From NCBI RefSeq assembly GCF_007859915.1, contig NZ_SJPM01000007.1, forward strand, positions 251,147-315,146: 64,000 nucleotides of DNA. The letters run 5' to 3'. Origin of the DNA: Neorhodopirellula pilleata. Its GTDB lineage: Bacteria; Planctomycetota; Planctomycetia; Pirellulales; Pirellulaceae. Every line of letters starts with the position of its first letter. Positions within the stretch are counted from its first letter, which is position 1. Below are positions 25,701 through 33,429 of this stretch, piece after piece. The notes under the pieces were generated by a model that was not told the origin of the DNA, ran no database searches, and worked only from the letters and a program-made list of their open reading frames with translations. A program made the translations under genes and the position numbers.

Positions 25701-27073
25701 AAAAGTACGGATTCCGCAATGCTCAAGCGACCGTGTTGGCCCCCACCGGCACGATCAGCTTCATGATGGATTGCGACACAACCGGGATCGAACCCGACAT
25801 CGCATTGGTCAAGTACAAACAACTCGCCGGCGGCGGCATGTTGAAGATCGTCAATCAAACCGTCAAACTCGGTCTGAAGACGCTCGGATACGATCAAGAC
25901 GCCATCGACGCAATCCTAAAGTTCGTCGACGAGAACGACACGATCGAAGGGGCTCCGGGCCTCAAGGACGAACATCTGTCGGTGTTCGATTGTGCGTTCA
26001 AACCGGCCAACGGCGTTCGCAGCATTCCTTGGCGTGCTCACGTGACGATGATGGCGGCCGCCCAGCCGTTCTTGTCCGGAGCGATTTCAAAAACCGTCAA
26101 CATGCCCACCGATGTGACTCCCGAAGACATCGCCGATGCGTATTTCTGGGGTTGGGAACTCGGACTCAAGGCGATCGCGATTTATCGCGACGGCAGCAAG
26201 CAGTCCCAGCCGCTCAATACCAAGCAAGACGATAAGCAAGGCTTTGGCTCGGGCGCGACCCAAGTAGTTACCAAGACGGTCGAGAAGATCGTCTACAAAC
26301 CGCGTCGCGAACGTTTACCGGACACCCGTCAAAGCTTGACGCACAAGTTCACGATCGCCGGTCACGAAGGGTATCTGTGCGTGGGCTTGTACCCCGACGG
26401 ACGTCCTGGTGAGATCTTCATCACGATGGCGAAGGAAGGTTCGACGATCGGCGGTATCATGGACAGCTTCGGCACCGCGTTGTCGATCGCGCTGCAGTAC
26501 GGAGTGCCGTTGGACGTGATCGTCAACAAGTTCAGCCACACCCGATTCGAACCGATGGGGCACACGTCCAACAAGGATATCCGCATCGCCAAGAGCGTGG
26601 TCGATTACATCGCCCGCTGGTTGGGCATCACGTTCATGTCCGGCCATGACCACGGAATGCAATCGAGTCCAGGAAATGGCCCTGAACTGGCCAGCGGCAA
26701 CGAAGTTCTCGGCGGCATCTCGACGACAACAGGGGTGATGATCGAAAACGGCGTCGTCGCTGCGGGAGCACCCGCCGCGAAACAAAGCTCCGTAATGACG
26801 AGTCTGAAGAATGATGCTGGGGCTGCTGTCGCGATCGCCGAACGGGCGATCATGATGGCAACGCTCGGCGTCACCAACGGTATCTCGATCGATGGCGGCG
26901 AAGCCAATGGAAGCCATCAAGGTAACGGTGAAGCACAGTTGGTCGGTCAAGCCGATCAATTCTCAAGGTTCCAAACGGACGCGCCGAGTTGTGATAACTG
27001 CGGTAGCATCACTGTTCGTAATGGCAATTGTTACCTCTGTCACAATTGCGGCAACTCGATGGGCTGCAGCTAA
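22742..27073 (+). CDS. nrdJ: Adenosylcobalamin-dependent (class II) ribonucleotide reductase containing an intein
   Basis: The precursor has 1443 residues: N-extein 450, intein 368, C-extein 625. The spliced enzyme reduces ribonucleotides to deoxyribonucleotides using a cobalamin-generated thiyl radical. The redox cysteine is in FPQGSACFIQSVDD. The loop FKFGSGTGTDLS, the radical-site segment NASNP/CSEYMFLDD interrupted by the intein, the partner cysteine in TACNLASINL, and ATVLAPTGTISFMMDCDTTG all fit class II enzymes. The C-terminus ends in a four-Cys cluster (CDNCGS, CYLCHNCGNSMGCS) as in NrdJ proteins. ATG 22742 follows TAGGAG, while an ATG at 22709 lacks a spaced ribosome site. No NrdAB subunits are nearby. 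Without splicing the catalytic site cannot form. Confidence 0.95.
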   Translation: MSTAFPAQTKTSRPSDDPNTDSDNHNDQFGAGLSEAELCDPAPAQNDPALEKVDSEHGVAYAKKKFSADARGKRDGLRIEATFCPEDGRTPFATTQWDLRSAAIKDETGKVLFEQTDCEVPASWSQLATNVVVSKYFYGDPTTKGERERSVRQLIHRVTRTITDWGLADGYFDTPEDGDRFYRDLTWLCLHQHGAFNSPVWFNVGLHAQYGVEGDMCNWHWDKTTNSTGQPDNPYEFPQGSACFIQSVDDNMEDIMRLACSEAMLFKFGSGTGTDLSTIRSQREKLSGGGTPSGPLSFMRVYDSIAGVVKSGGKTRRAAKMQSLKVWHPDILEFIECKWAEEKKAHALIREGYESNFNGEAYSSVCFQNANLSVRLTDDFMETVRKSGKWQTRWVTNKPTTDAPVYDAKELLNKMAECAWHCGDPGVQYDTTINKWHTCPNSGAINASNPCVTGDTLVSTSTGYRRIIDLVGKTAEIINGNGKIVSIDRIFKTGTKPVYKLVTRSGYSLKLTADHQVHTENRGDVPACELTRDDIIRLEKVGFGDDFVPSAFGELLGAALGDGCITTGANDQDFLFVSLGSHERSIAARLQEGVSSIKQWLAIEDGRSNRPSTITETSTGIRVGTSVSAILEKLKQYAVLDAGSAEKAFSDAVFNLDRPSQVSILQGLFSADGTVADYGQKSQYVALDSTSEKMLEQVQLLLLGFGIKSKIYRNRRALTQTTALMPDGNGGEKEYSVAQMHSLRISRASRVAFADQIGFLPESEKQTKLLALNERVSAYADPMVDRVDRLEACGVEDVYDLTEPQSNHFVANGMVIHNCSEYMFLDDTACNLASINLMKFVQKDGSFNVDRFRAAARTFFIAQEILVDHASYPTEPIARNSHLYRPLGLGYSNLGSVIMTSGLAYDSDAARGVCGSLTALLHGEANRTSAEMAAVVGPFEGFAGNEEPMHRVMQMHRDACEQIHDGGPPELKEAAIKLWDEVTEIGKKYGFRNAQATVLAPTGTISFMMDCDTTGIEPDIALVKYKQLAGGGMLKIVNQTVKLGLKTLGYDQDAIDAILKFVDENDTIEGAPGLKDEHLSVFDCAFKPANGVRSIPWRAHVTMMAAAQPFLSGAISKTVNMPTDVTPEDIADAYFWGWELGLKAIAIYRDGSKQSQPLNTKQDDKQGFGSGATQVVTKTVEKIVYKPRRERLPDTRQSLTHKFTIAGHEGYLCVGLYPDGRPGEIFITMAKEGSTIGGIMDSFGTALSIALQYGVPLDVIVNKFSHTRFEPMGHTSNKDIRIAKSVVDYIARWLGITFMSGHDHGMQSSPGNGPELASGNEVLGGISTTTGVMIENGVVAAGAPAAKQSSVMTSLKNDAGAAVAIAERAIMMATLGVTNGISIDGGEANGSHQGNGEAQLVGQADQFSRFQTDAPSCDNCGSITVRNGNCYLCHNCGNSMGCS
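24092..25195 (+). mobile_element. Intein with LAGLIDADG homing endonuclease domain inside NrdJ
   Basis: The 368-residue element begins with Cys (CVTGDTLVSTSTGYRRI, splicing block A) and has the block B segment LKLTADHQVHT with its Thr-x-x-His. It ends with block F/G VYDLTEPQSNHFVANGMVIH followed by Asn, directly before the +1 Cys of the C-extein. Two DOD endonuclease helices are visible, FGELLGAALGDGCI and LQGLFSADGTV. Both splice-junction nucleophiles (Cys1, Asn368 plus the +1 Cys) and the penultimate His are present, so splicing competence is expected. Its codon use is more AT-rich than the flanking nrdJ sequence, suggesting separate acquisition. Confidence 0.95.
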
Positions 27074-27154
27074 GGCTCTCCCACATCAACGATCGCAATG
27101 CTGTTAATCGTAGGCGTCATTGAAAGGTTACGTTAACAGCAAGCCCGAACCTCG

Positions 27155-27205
27155 AGCGGAACCGAACGACCTCTCCAACAAGTTTTTGTGTCGTTCGGTT
27201 CCGCT
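27155..27205. terminator. Perfect 16-bp hairpin between convergent nrdJ and ubiA-like genes
   Basis: Arms AGCGGAACCGAACGAC (27155-27170) and its exact complement (27190-27205) enclose a 19-base loop in the 170-bp intergenic space. No clear T-run follows on either strand, so it may work as a bidirectional transcription barrier or 3'-end stabiliser rather than a classical intrinsic terminator. Confidence 0.55.
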
Positions 27206-27243
27206 TCCATTGGCCAACCTCGCGACTGCAAATAACTCGTCAA

Positions 27244-28341
27244 CTAGGTCATCCGGAATTTCTGAGCCAACCAAGTCGACGGGAGGATCAGGGCAAAGAC
27301 CGCAATCGCAGGTTTGGCCCCGAGACCTAACATGGTCATCGCAGCCGCAATCGGGATGATCGCCATCAAAGCCGATCGGATCGTCGATTGGATGGCGATG
27401 GGTGATGGGGACATGACCGCTTTGCGTCCGTTCATGATCGTCGTCGCCACCATCAAAAAGATCGCCGCTGGAAAGACCCAAACCGGATCGACACTCCATG
27501 CTTTGGTCCACTGAAAATCGGGTTGGGGACCGAAGCCCGCCAAGCGAGGCGCGAACGCAACTAACGCGGCCCCGATCATCATCAGCGCCAACCCGATCGG
27601 CAGATGGATGGTGCGGTCGCCAATCGCTTCACGACGGCCGAACGTCGTGATGCCGGCGATGTACGTGCCCATTCCCAACGCGAACGTGAGCGTGACGCGC
27701 CGGATGTCGGCGATGATCGGATCGCCCAACGTGATGCCGGCAAAGTCAGAAGACCCGGATGATCCGAGCGCCACTGCGGCGGCGGTTGCTCCCAACAGGA
27801 AACTCAAAATTCGGCACCCGCCCATCACGATCGGTGCGACTGGCGTTCGTTTCAATGGTCCGTCATACAAATAGATGCACGCCACCAATAACAATGCAAT
27901 CAGGGCTGGTTTCCAAACCGACGGTTCTGTCGGCGCGGCATCGCCGTTCGTGGCGTCAGCTAGCGAGATCCATCCAATGCCACCGGCGAACACAATGCCG
28001 AGCACCAGCAAACCCCAAGCGACCGTTCGCGCCGTCGACACGGAAATGCTGCGGTCGGCCAATGGACGACCTCGGCGAGCACGAAGGTCTTTTCGGACGT
28101 CAAAAACATCATTGAGAACCATCCCGCCCCAATACAAACAAACCCCCGAAAGAATCACCAACACCAGAGTGATTCCGATCCGAGTGTCCTCGTCCGCATC
28201 GCCCGCCCGCCATCCGTAACCGCCCAAGACCACACAAAAGGCGGCCGTAACGTCAGCGATGATCGTGAACACGTTTGGAAGCCGGACCAGGCTCGCCCAA
28301 TGAATCCAAGGCGAGGTCGTTGGTTTGGGGGAAGCTTCCAT
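27244..28341 (-). CDS. UbiA-family prenyltransferase
   Basis: With ATG 28341 (MEASPKPTTSPW) the protein has 365 residues and about eight or nine hydrophobic helices. The first Asp-rich motif, NDVFDVRKDLRARRGRPLAD, and the second region, YLYDGPLKRTPVAPIVMGG, are those of membrane UbiA enzymes. These transfer a polyprenyl chain to an aromatic or other acceptor using magnesium-bound diphosphate. The acceptor cannot be predicted, since quinone, haem O, chlorophyll-like and lipid-synthesis enzymes share these motifs. An upstream ATG at 28383 would add 14 residues without family sequence. The gene is convergent with nrdJ, and palindromic repeats lie immediately upstream. Confidence 0.87.
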   Translation of the reverse strand: MEASPKPTTSPWIHWASLVRLPNVFTIIADVTAAFCVVLGGYGWRAGDADEDTRIGITLVLVILSGVCLYWGGMVLNDVFDVRKDLRARRGRPLADRSISVSTARTVAWGLLVLGIVFAGGIGWISLADATNGDAAPTEPSVWKPALIALLLVACIYLYDGPLKRTPVAPIVMGGCRILSFLLGATAAAVALGSSGSSDFAGITLGDPIIADIRRVTLTFALGMGTYIAGITTFGRREAIGDRTIHLPIGLALMMIGAALVAFAPRLAGFGPQPDFQWTKAWSVDPVWVFPAAIFLMVATTIMNGRKAVMSPSPIAIQSTIRSALMAIIPIAAAMTMLGLGAKPAIAVFALILPSTWLAQKFRMT

Positions 28342-28394
28342 GGTGATTCTGATTCGCTTGAAAGTGGACCCGAGCAGTGCCACTGGCTTGTTGA

Positions 28395-28550
28395 TTTAGT
28401 CGTGTGCCGACGCGTCCCGGCGTGTTGATGTAATCGTAACCCGAAGCGTGAGCGAGGGATAATTGAGATTGACTCATCCCTCGCTCACGCAGCGGGTTAC
28501 GATAAACCAATGCCACAGGCAAAAGTGCAATTTCAAAACTCACGCGTCGG
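28395..28550. repeat. Palindromic repeat cluster upstream of the UbiA gene
   Basis: The stretch contains TTGATTTAGT and CGTGTTGATG words, then a hairpin of GTAACCCGAAGCGTGAGCGA with its near-complement ending at about 28500, then GCCACAGGCAAAAGTGCAAT. The part 28437-28544 recurs inverted, with few differences, at about 31090-31196. It fills most of the 238-bp gap between two minus-strand genes. Confidence 0.8.
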
Positions 28551-28579
28551 ATAATGACGCAGACTCAATCAACATGCCG

Positions 28580-30049
28580 TTAGGCAACCGGTTTGATTTC
28601 GTAACCAGCCCGGTATTCACGCTTGATGAACGGATTGGCCAGCTCGGCGTGCTCCCCGACAAATCGTTCGGTCGTCGGGTCGTGAGTCAACATCGGACTG
28701 GATTTCAGGTCCTCGACCGACGCGCCATGGTTACTCAGCGGAGCGAGCATGTCGTCGAGCATCGACGACCACTGCGACAGTTCGACGCCGCTGGTGAGTT
28801 GTTCGCGATCGAACGCCCCGCCGGCGCGGAACGCGACGTTGGCGAGGTTGCACCAACCGGTACTGTGGTGACCGTTTTCGATCGGGGCGTTGAGCATGTC
28901 GGCGTTACGGGTCTGCACCGCGACGGCAAAATTTTCCATGTGGGCAGGCACGGTATTGACGTTCGCTTTGAATTTCTTGATCGACTTGCCGGCGGTATCG
29001 ACCGCGTGTCCGCTGCCACGTTGGCCCAAGTAATAGCCGCCTTCGCAGACGACCGCGTAACCACTGCCCGGCGCGGTGACCGCCTTGTCGCCTTTGGCGG
29101 GCCAGTTGCCTTTCTTGCCTGGATGTGCGGGCAAATTGCTCAGCGCGATCAACGTCGGAAACGATTCTGTTTCAAACAGGGCGAAGTGCAAGTTCGGCGT
29201 TTGTCCGGCGTCGTTCCAACCGATCCGACCACCGCCGGCGATCATCCGCGTGGGGGTGGAGACTTTATCTTGGTAGGCCACGTTGCGAACGTCGTCGAGA
29301 ATGTGAACTCCCCAGTTCCCCATTTCGCCGCTGCCGGTATTCCAATCCCAGTGCCAATCGTAATGGAAGCTATTGCGATAGATCGGTTCATCGGCCGCGG
29401 GGCCGAGCCACAAGTCGTAATTGACTTCCTTGGGAATCGGAAGCGGCGTATCACGTTTGCCGATCGAACCGCGAGTACCCAATCGGTTCGCTTGTACATA
29501 GAGGACTTCGCCGAGAGCCTTTTCGTTGTGAAGAAAATCTCGTGCTTGCATTTGAATCGGATCGCTGCGTTGTTGCGTGCCCAACTGAACGATCCGTCCC
29601 GCTTTCTTTGCCGCGAGGACAACTTGGCGACCTTCCCATTGGGAATGCGAAAGTGGTTTCTCCACATAAACATCCTTGCCCGCTTCGATCGCCCAAATCG
29701 CGGCGAGGCAGTGCCAATGATTGCACGTCGTGATCACGACGGCATCGACGTCGGGCGAATCGAGGGCTTCCCGCAGGTCTGTAACGGCCGTCGCTTGGTA
29801 TTTTGACGCGAGCGATTGAGTACGGCCTTGATCCGGATCGGCGACCATGACCAACTTGGTTTGCTTGACTTGGTTGATCGCGTTAGCCAACTCGCCACCG
29901 CGCCCGCCGGCACCCAGGATGGCGATTCGGACTTGTTCGTTGGGCGAGGCGGCGCGAACGATCGAAGGCATTGCGACCGAGCCGATTCCGGCAGCGGCGA
30001 TGGCGAGAAATTGACGACGATCGGCTGATTGTTTTGGACGGACAGGCAT
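28580..30049 (-). CDS. Tat-exported Gfo/Idh/MocA-family oxidoreductase
   Basis: ATG 30049 gives 489 residues with a twin-arginine signal (DRRQFLAIAAAGIGSVAMPS) ending at IVRAA. A Rossmann NAD(P)-binding motif VRIAILGAGGRGGELANAI follows, and the family catalytic segment DVYVEKPLSHSQWEGRQVV has the EKP lysine. Members oxidise, reduce or hydrolyse sugars and cyclitols with tightly held NAD(P). Tat export fits folding with cofactor before transport to the periplasm-like space. Planctomycetes carry many paralogues of this type, probably for breakdown of algal polysaccharides. The substrate cannot be assigned. It shares the strand with the YggS gene 115 bp upstream. Confidence 0.9.
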   Translation of the reverse strand: MPVRPKQSADRRQFLAIAAAGIGSVAMPSIVRAASPNEQVRIAILGAGGRGGELANAINQVKQTKLVMVADPDQGRTQSLASKYQATAVTDLREALDSPDVDAVVITTCNHWHCLAAIWAIEAGKDVYVEKPLSHSQWEGRQVVLAAKKAGRIVQLGTQQRSDPIQMQARDFLHNEKALGEVLYVQANRLGTRGSIGKRDTPLPIPKEVNYDLWLGPAADEPIYRNSFHYDWHWDWNTGSGEMGNWGVHILDDVRNVAYQDKVSTPTRMIAGGGRIGWNDAGQTPNLHFALFETESFPTLIALSNLPAHPGKKGNWPAKGDKAVTAPGSGYAVVCEGGYYLGQRGSGHAVDTAGKSIKKFKANVNTVPAHMENFAVAVQTRNADMLNAPIENGHHSTGWCNLANVAFRAGGAFDREQLTSGVELSQWSSMLDDMLAPLSNHGASVEDLKSSPMLTHDPTTERFVGEHAELANPFIKREYRAGYEIKPVA

Positions 30050-30164
30050 TGACTTCAGAGCTGTGGGAAAGGTTGAGGGAAAACAGGAAAACACGCGTTA
30101 TGATAACCTGAACGACACTCGACGTGCGGGGGAGGGTCGAATTGATTCGGATGAACTGGGGTTT

Positions 30165-30926
30165 TTACGGCAATACACCTGAAAATAGACTTGATCCGAT
30201 CCTCACCAACGTCGCGCCTTCGGCAATCGCCGCGGGGTAGTCGCCGCTCATCCCCATTGAAAGTTCGGGCAAGGGAATTCCGACCGCCGTTTGCAACTGA
30301 TCTCGCAAACCGCGAAGTTTTGCGAACTGCCGTTGAGCTTGATCCGGCGTCGTGCCCCAACCCGCCATCGCCATCAAGCCGATGATGCGGGCCCCCGGCT
30401 CACCGGATTGCGAATCCCGTGATTCGACGAGTTGCCGCAAGACCGCTTCGGCTTGCTCGATCGGCAATCCCGTCTTGGCGTCCTCGTCGCTCACATTCAC
30501 CTCGATCAACACATCGACGCTTCGGGCTTGTTGACTCGCTTCGCAATGAATTTCGTCCAGCAACCGCTGACTGTCAACGGAATGGATGACCGGCTCGGCC
30601 GAGAGCAATCGCCGAACTTTGTTTCGTTGCAAATGTCCGATCTGATGCCAGCGGATCGGACCATCAAGGACCCCAGATTTCTCAATCAGCGATTGAGGAC
30701 GGTTCTCTCCTAATTCAACGCAACCCGCATCGACCAACCATTGCGTGATCGTGGCGTCGACGTACTTGGCAACGCCGACGATCCGAACCGAATCAGCATC
30801 GCGACCGGCCGCCCGCGCGGCGTCCGCGACGCTCGCTCGCACCTCATGCCAATTCTCCGCAATGCGGCTCTTGGCTTCTTCAATGCCGCATCGCATTTGT
30901 TCAGAACTGATCGGCTGAGCAGCCAT
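30165..30926 (-). CDS. YggS/PROSC-family pyridoxal-phosphate homeostasis protein
   Basis: The 253-residue protein starting at ATG 30926 (MAAQPISSEQ) is a single PLP-binding TIM barrel resembling the alanine racemase N-terminal domain. The PLP lysine lies in VRIVGVAKYVD. The following VELGENRPQSLIEK, IRWHQIGHLQRNKVR, VLIEVNVSDEDAKTGL and LSMGMSGDYPAAIAEGATLV are hallmark blocks. These proteins buffer the cytosolic PLP pool and have no known catalytic reaction. An upstream start at 30998 would add 24 residues lacking family sequence. It is the upstream partner of the Gfo/Idh/MocA gene, although a functional link is not obvious. Confidence 0.92.
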   Translation of the reverse strand: MAAQPISSEQMRCGIEEAKSRIAENWHEVRASVADAARAAGRDADSVRIVGVAKYVDATITQWLVDAGCVELGENRPQSLIEKSGVLDGPIRWHQIGHLQRNKVRRLLSAEPVIHSVDSQRLLDEIHCEASQQARSVDVLIEVNVSDEDAKTGLPIEQAEAVLRQLVESRDSQSGEPGARIIGLMAMAGWGTTPDQAQRQFAKLRGLRDQLQTAVGIPLPELSMGMSGDYPAAIAEGATLVRIGSSLFSGVLP

Positions 30927-31010
30927 GGAAAGAATCTTTGACAAGTCGGAAAACAAGTACCAACTTCGCATTTTCACGGAGCGGGACATATCAGGCAAGG
31001 CGGCTACGCC

Positions 31011-31236
31011 TCAAACATACAAGCCCGACGCGCAAGCGAGTGGGTTCGCTGGCATTGAGAGGTTTGGAACGAACTCCCTCGCTCGCGCGTTTTGAAGTTG
31101 CACTTTTGCCTGTGGCATTGGTTTATCGTAACCCGACGCGTAAGCGAGGGATGAGTCAATATCAATTATCCCTCGCTTACGCAGCGGGTTACGAAAAAAT
31201 CGCAACTTCAAAACTCGCGCGTCGGGCTTGTATCCA
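31011..31236. repeat. Nested palindromic repeats upstream of yggS
   Basis: An outer pair (ACAAGCCCGACGCGC near 31019 and its complement near 31218) encloses an inner hairpin at about 31130-31196 built from TAACCCGACGCGTAAGCGAG and its near-complement. The block 31090-31196 is the inverted counterpart of 28437-28544. To its right, 31299-31330 holds a 14-15-bp tandem repeat (CCGCTGAATCGACA). No gene is supported between 30927 and 31368. Confidence 0.78.
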
Positions 31237-31368
31237 ATGCGGTCAAAAAACACAAAAAGCGGCGATAACTGATGTAGACGCACTCGAACCGACTCCGCTG
31301 AATCGACACCGCTGAATCGACACCGCTGAGCCGATCCAACGGGCTGACCAATTTCACGTCGGGCCGGT

Positions 31369-31673
31369 TCAATGCGTGCAAAATTCCATCCAAATTTTAA
31401 GATCGGCGACCACGCCTTCGGGCATCGGCACGAACCGACTCTTGTCCCCCTTCGAAGTGTGCACCTCGATCACTCGGCGATCGAAATCGAGATCCTTCAT
31501 TCGCAGCCGCAGAGCCTCGCTGATTCGCATACCACTGCCGTAGAGCAACTTGCCGATCACCAAGTGAACGCCCTTGAGTTGCGAGAAAATGCGTTCGATC
31601 TCCAGTTCGCTCAATACCGTCGGGATCTGCTTGCCTTTCCCCTTGGCACATCTGCTTGATTTTTTCCGCCCTC
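31369..31673 (-). pseudogene. Truncated integron-type tyrosine recombinase (IntI-like)
   Basis: The minus frame gives KGKQIPTVLSELEIERIF, LLYGSGMRISEALRLRMKDL, then DFDRRVIEVHTSKGDKSRFV and a stop at DLKIWMEFCTH. This corresponds to the middle of integron integrases, including the LLYGxGMRISE box with the first catalytic Arg and the KDLDFD segment. The IntI-specific insertion, the HxxR box and the nucleophilic Tyr that should follow are missing. The N-terminal domain is also absent, and upstream sequence is out of frame. It cannot be an active recombinase. Its orientation, pointing away from the plus-strand genes and attC-like sites to the right, is that of an integron. The gap 31674-32158 holds no gene I can support; an attI site would be expected there but I cannot identify one. 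Confidence 0.75.
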
Positions 31674-32158
31674 GCCAACGCTTCTAGCTTCGTGTGGATG
31701 AACCGTCCGTACACAATCGACTCCATCCCGTCATCCGTGATCATCAACGACAACCACGTCCCTCTCCAGCGACCCGCTTCACCGCGTCGAACGCACTATC
31801 AAACACACTTCCAGAGACTTCCATCTCAAAGGCTCTAGGAAGCGAGGTTTCTGCCGTGTTTCCGACGGATCACCGCACTACGGGGTCGATTCTTCGCACG
31901 ACCCTGAAGAAGGCCAACCCAACACCAAATTGTCTTTCAAAAAATTGCTTGACCCACCATCGGGGAGGCCACATATTGGCGTCCCGACCGACCCGGCGAT
32001 AATTCCGGCCACCGGGAGATAAGTCCTCATGCAACCGGCGATAACACCCCATCTGTCATCCAGGAAGCCGAAGGCACACCCAGTGATAACACCCTTCCCG
32101 CGCCCTTATCTCCGGAACAACCGGGGATGATTACCTCGTTCTGGCACAAAGTGCCCAT

Positions 32159-32199
32159 CGTGCTCGTGCTCAGTGAAACGGTGCTCGTGCTCGTAATCG
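32159..32199 (+). repeat. Left 41-bp inverted repeat of the S23 element
   Basis: The arm CGTGCTCGTGCTCAG, six variable bases, then GGTGCTCGTGCTCGTAATCG is mirrored exactly outside the six central bases at 32608-32648. The two arms enclose the four-helix-bundle gene. Confidence 0.85.
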
Positions 32200-32209
32200 A
32201 AAAGGGGCT

Positions 32210-32752
32210 TTGATTAACGATCCAATCTTTGACCACGATCGACTCGACGTTTACCGTCTGTCCATCGAGTATGTTTCCGCGGCTTTCGAGATTTCCAAAA
32301 CGCTGAGCGGCTTGCATCGCCACGCCCGCGACCAATGGCTTCGCGCGGCGCAATCCATTCCGCTCAACATCGCCGAGGGCAACGGCAAACGAAGCTTGAA
32401 GGATCGTGCTCGTTTTCTCGACATCGCTCGCGGGTCAGCGTTTGAATGCGCTGCGATCCAAGATGTGCTCGCTGTGTCCTGTGGATTGGATAACAAGACA
32501 AGCCGTGACATGAAGCTGAAGCTCAAACGAGTCGTCTCGATGTTGACTCGGATGGCGATCAAGTTTGACGGGGTCAAAGAGCCATCGTACAACTATCTGG
32601 TGGCGATCGATTACGAGCACGAGCACCGCGGTGCTGAGCACGAGCACGAACGAAAGCCAGAACCAGGCCGTGCACCTAAGGACGGCTTGCGCGGTTTTAC
32701 AAATGGAAACTCAATCGTCCGCCCTAGGTGGCGGCTCGCGTTCCCTGACTGA
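32210..32752 (+). CDS. S23-type four-helix-bundle protein
   Basis: The start is TTG 32210, preceded by an AAGGGG ribosome site. The first 125 residues match the S23/four-helix-bundle family (DHDRLDVYRLSIEYVSAAFE, WLRAAQSIPLNIAEGNGKRS, RFLDIARGSAFECAAIQDVL). That family was first noted as ORFs inside 23S rRNA intervening sequences and later found scattered in genomes. The C-terminal tail (YEHEHRGAEHEHERKPEPGR and beyond) is unlike the family. It is encoded by the right inverted repeat and then by the attC-like site, so it is probably read-through. The biochemical role is unknown. It appears to be the first gene of the cassette array. Confidence 0.85.
   Translation: MINDPIFDHDRLDVYRLSIEYVSAAFEISKTLSGLHRHARDQWLRAAQSIPLNIAEGNGKRSLKDRARFLDIARGSAFECAAIQDVLAVSCGLDNKTSRDMKLKLKRVVSMLTRMAIKFDGVKEPSYNYLVAIDYEHEHRGAEHEHERKPEPGRAPKDGLRGFTNGNSIVRPRWRLAFPD
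32608..32648 (-). repeat. Right 41-bp inverted repeat of the S23 element
   Basis: This is the reverse complement of 32159-32199 except for six central bases. It lies inside the 3' part of the S23 reading frame and encodes its His/Glu-rich tail. Confidence 0.85.
32658..32745 (+). other. attC-like recombination site A (88 bp)
   Basis: It starts with an AGAACC-type box and ends with CGTTCCC. The arms CACCTAAGGACGG (32673-32685) and CCGCCCTAGGTG (32719-32730) pair around a loop containing ATGGAAA. It shares length, box positions and loop with four other sites downstream. Confidence 0.72.
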
Positions 32753-32753
32753 A

Positions 32754-33320
32754 ATGGATTCCCAAATCGATCCGTACACACCACCATCGGAGACCGAAGC
32801 GACTACGCATTCGGCAGCTGGTCGCTCATACCGATGGCTGGCAATCTCCGTGGCTCTCGTACCGACAATCGCACTTGTCGCTGCCGGTCTCGTTGCTCGA
32901 CCGCGATTCGTTCCGGGGCTCTTGGATATGTTGTATCAACTTTTCACGTCATGGCTTTTCGTATTCCCTGTATCGCTTCCACTCGCGGGTTGGCTTGCAT
33001 GGCTCTCCCTCCGAGCGGGCTTGGGTTCACCGTCATTTGACTGGGACCGGCTTCATTGGCTTGCCATTCCGGCGGTAACGCCTTTCTTCTGCCTCGCATG
33101 GGGCGTTGTGTTTCGCCACAGTCGTCGATCCGTGTATCCCGGCTGGCAAGACGACGTTATCCTATACACCCTACTTCTATGCTTTGCTTCTGCGGTGGCA
33201 GCAGTGATTGCAAATCGAAGACACCGCTGGATTACGATTGCGGCAGGATTAAACTGCTTCCTGCTTTGCTTCGGTTCAGCGTTCTTGGCTGGCATGTCCG
33301 TATCCGGTGACTGGCTATGA
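32754..33320 (+). CDS. Four-helix membrane protein of unknown function (cassette gene)
   Basis: ATG 32754 gives 188 residues. After a hydrophilic start (MDSQIDPYTPPSETEATTHS) there are about four hydrophobic helices: WLAISVALVPTIALVAAGLV, LYQLFTSWLFVFPVSLPLAG, a third around IPAVTPFFCLAWGVVF, and a pair near the C-terminus (LLLCFASAVAAVIA, LNCFLLCFGSAFLAG). The N-terminal PYTPP motif followed by membrane helices is common in small planctomycete membrane proteins. I do not recognise a family. It sits exactly between attC-like sites A and B, one gene per cassette, so it is inferred to be mobile cassette cargo. Confidence 0.68.
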   Translation: MDSQIDPYTPPSETEATTHSAAGRSYRWLAISVALVPTIALVAAGLVARPRFVPGLLDMLYQLFTSWLFVFPVSLPLAGWLAWLSLRAGLGSPSFDWDRLHWLAIPAVTPFFCLAWGVVFRHSRRSVYPGWQDDVILYTLLLCFASAVAAVIANRRHRWITIAAGLNCFLLCFGSAFLAGMSVSGDWL

Positions 33321-33325
33321 CGGCA

Positions 33326-33412
33326 GGGAACCATCCCGTGCACCGAAAGACGGCTTGCGAGGATTCACAATGGAAAATCAATCGTCCGTCCTCGGTGACG
33401 CGTAACGTTATC
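33326..33412 (+). other. attC-like recombination site B (87 bp)
   Basis: Boxes GGGAACC and CGTTATC bound arms CACCGAAAGACGG (33341-33353) and CCGTCCTCGGTG (33386-33397). Compared with site A, the outer arm changes CCTA/TAGG to CCGA/TCGG, so pairing is maintained on both sides. Confidence 0.75.
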
Positions 33413-33429
33413 GCGTTAGAGTGCCTCCT

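Noticed and set aside
28463..29806. Plus-strand open frame of 447 codons opposite the Gfo/Idh/MocA gene
   Set aside because: The minus strand encodes a clear Tat-signal oxidoreductase, and the plus frame begins inside a palindromic repeat.
31674..31839. Open frame upstream of the integrase remnant as its N-terminal domain
   Set aside because: The translated sequence (TDDGMESIVYGRFIHTKLEA) does not resemble a tyrosine recombinase N-terminus and is in another frame.
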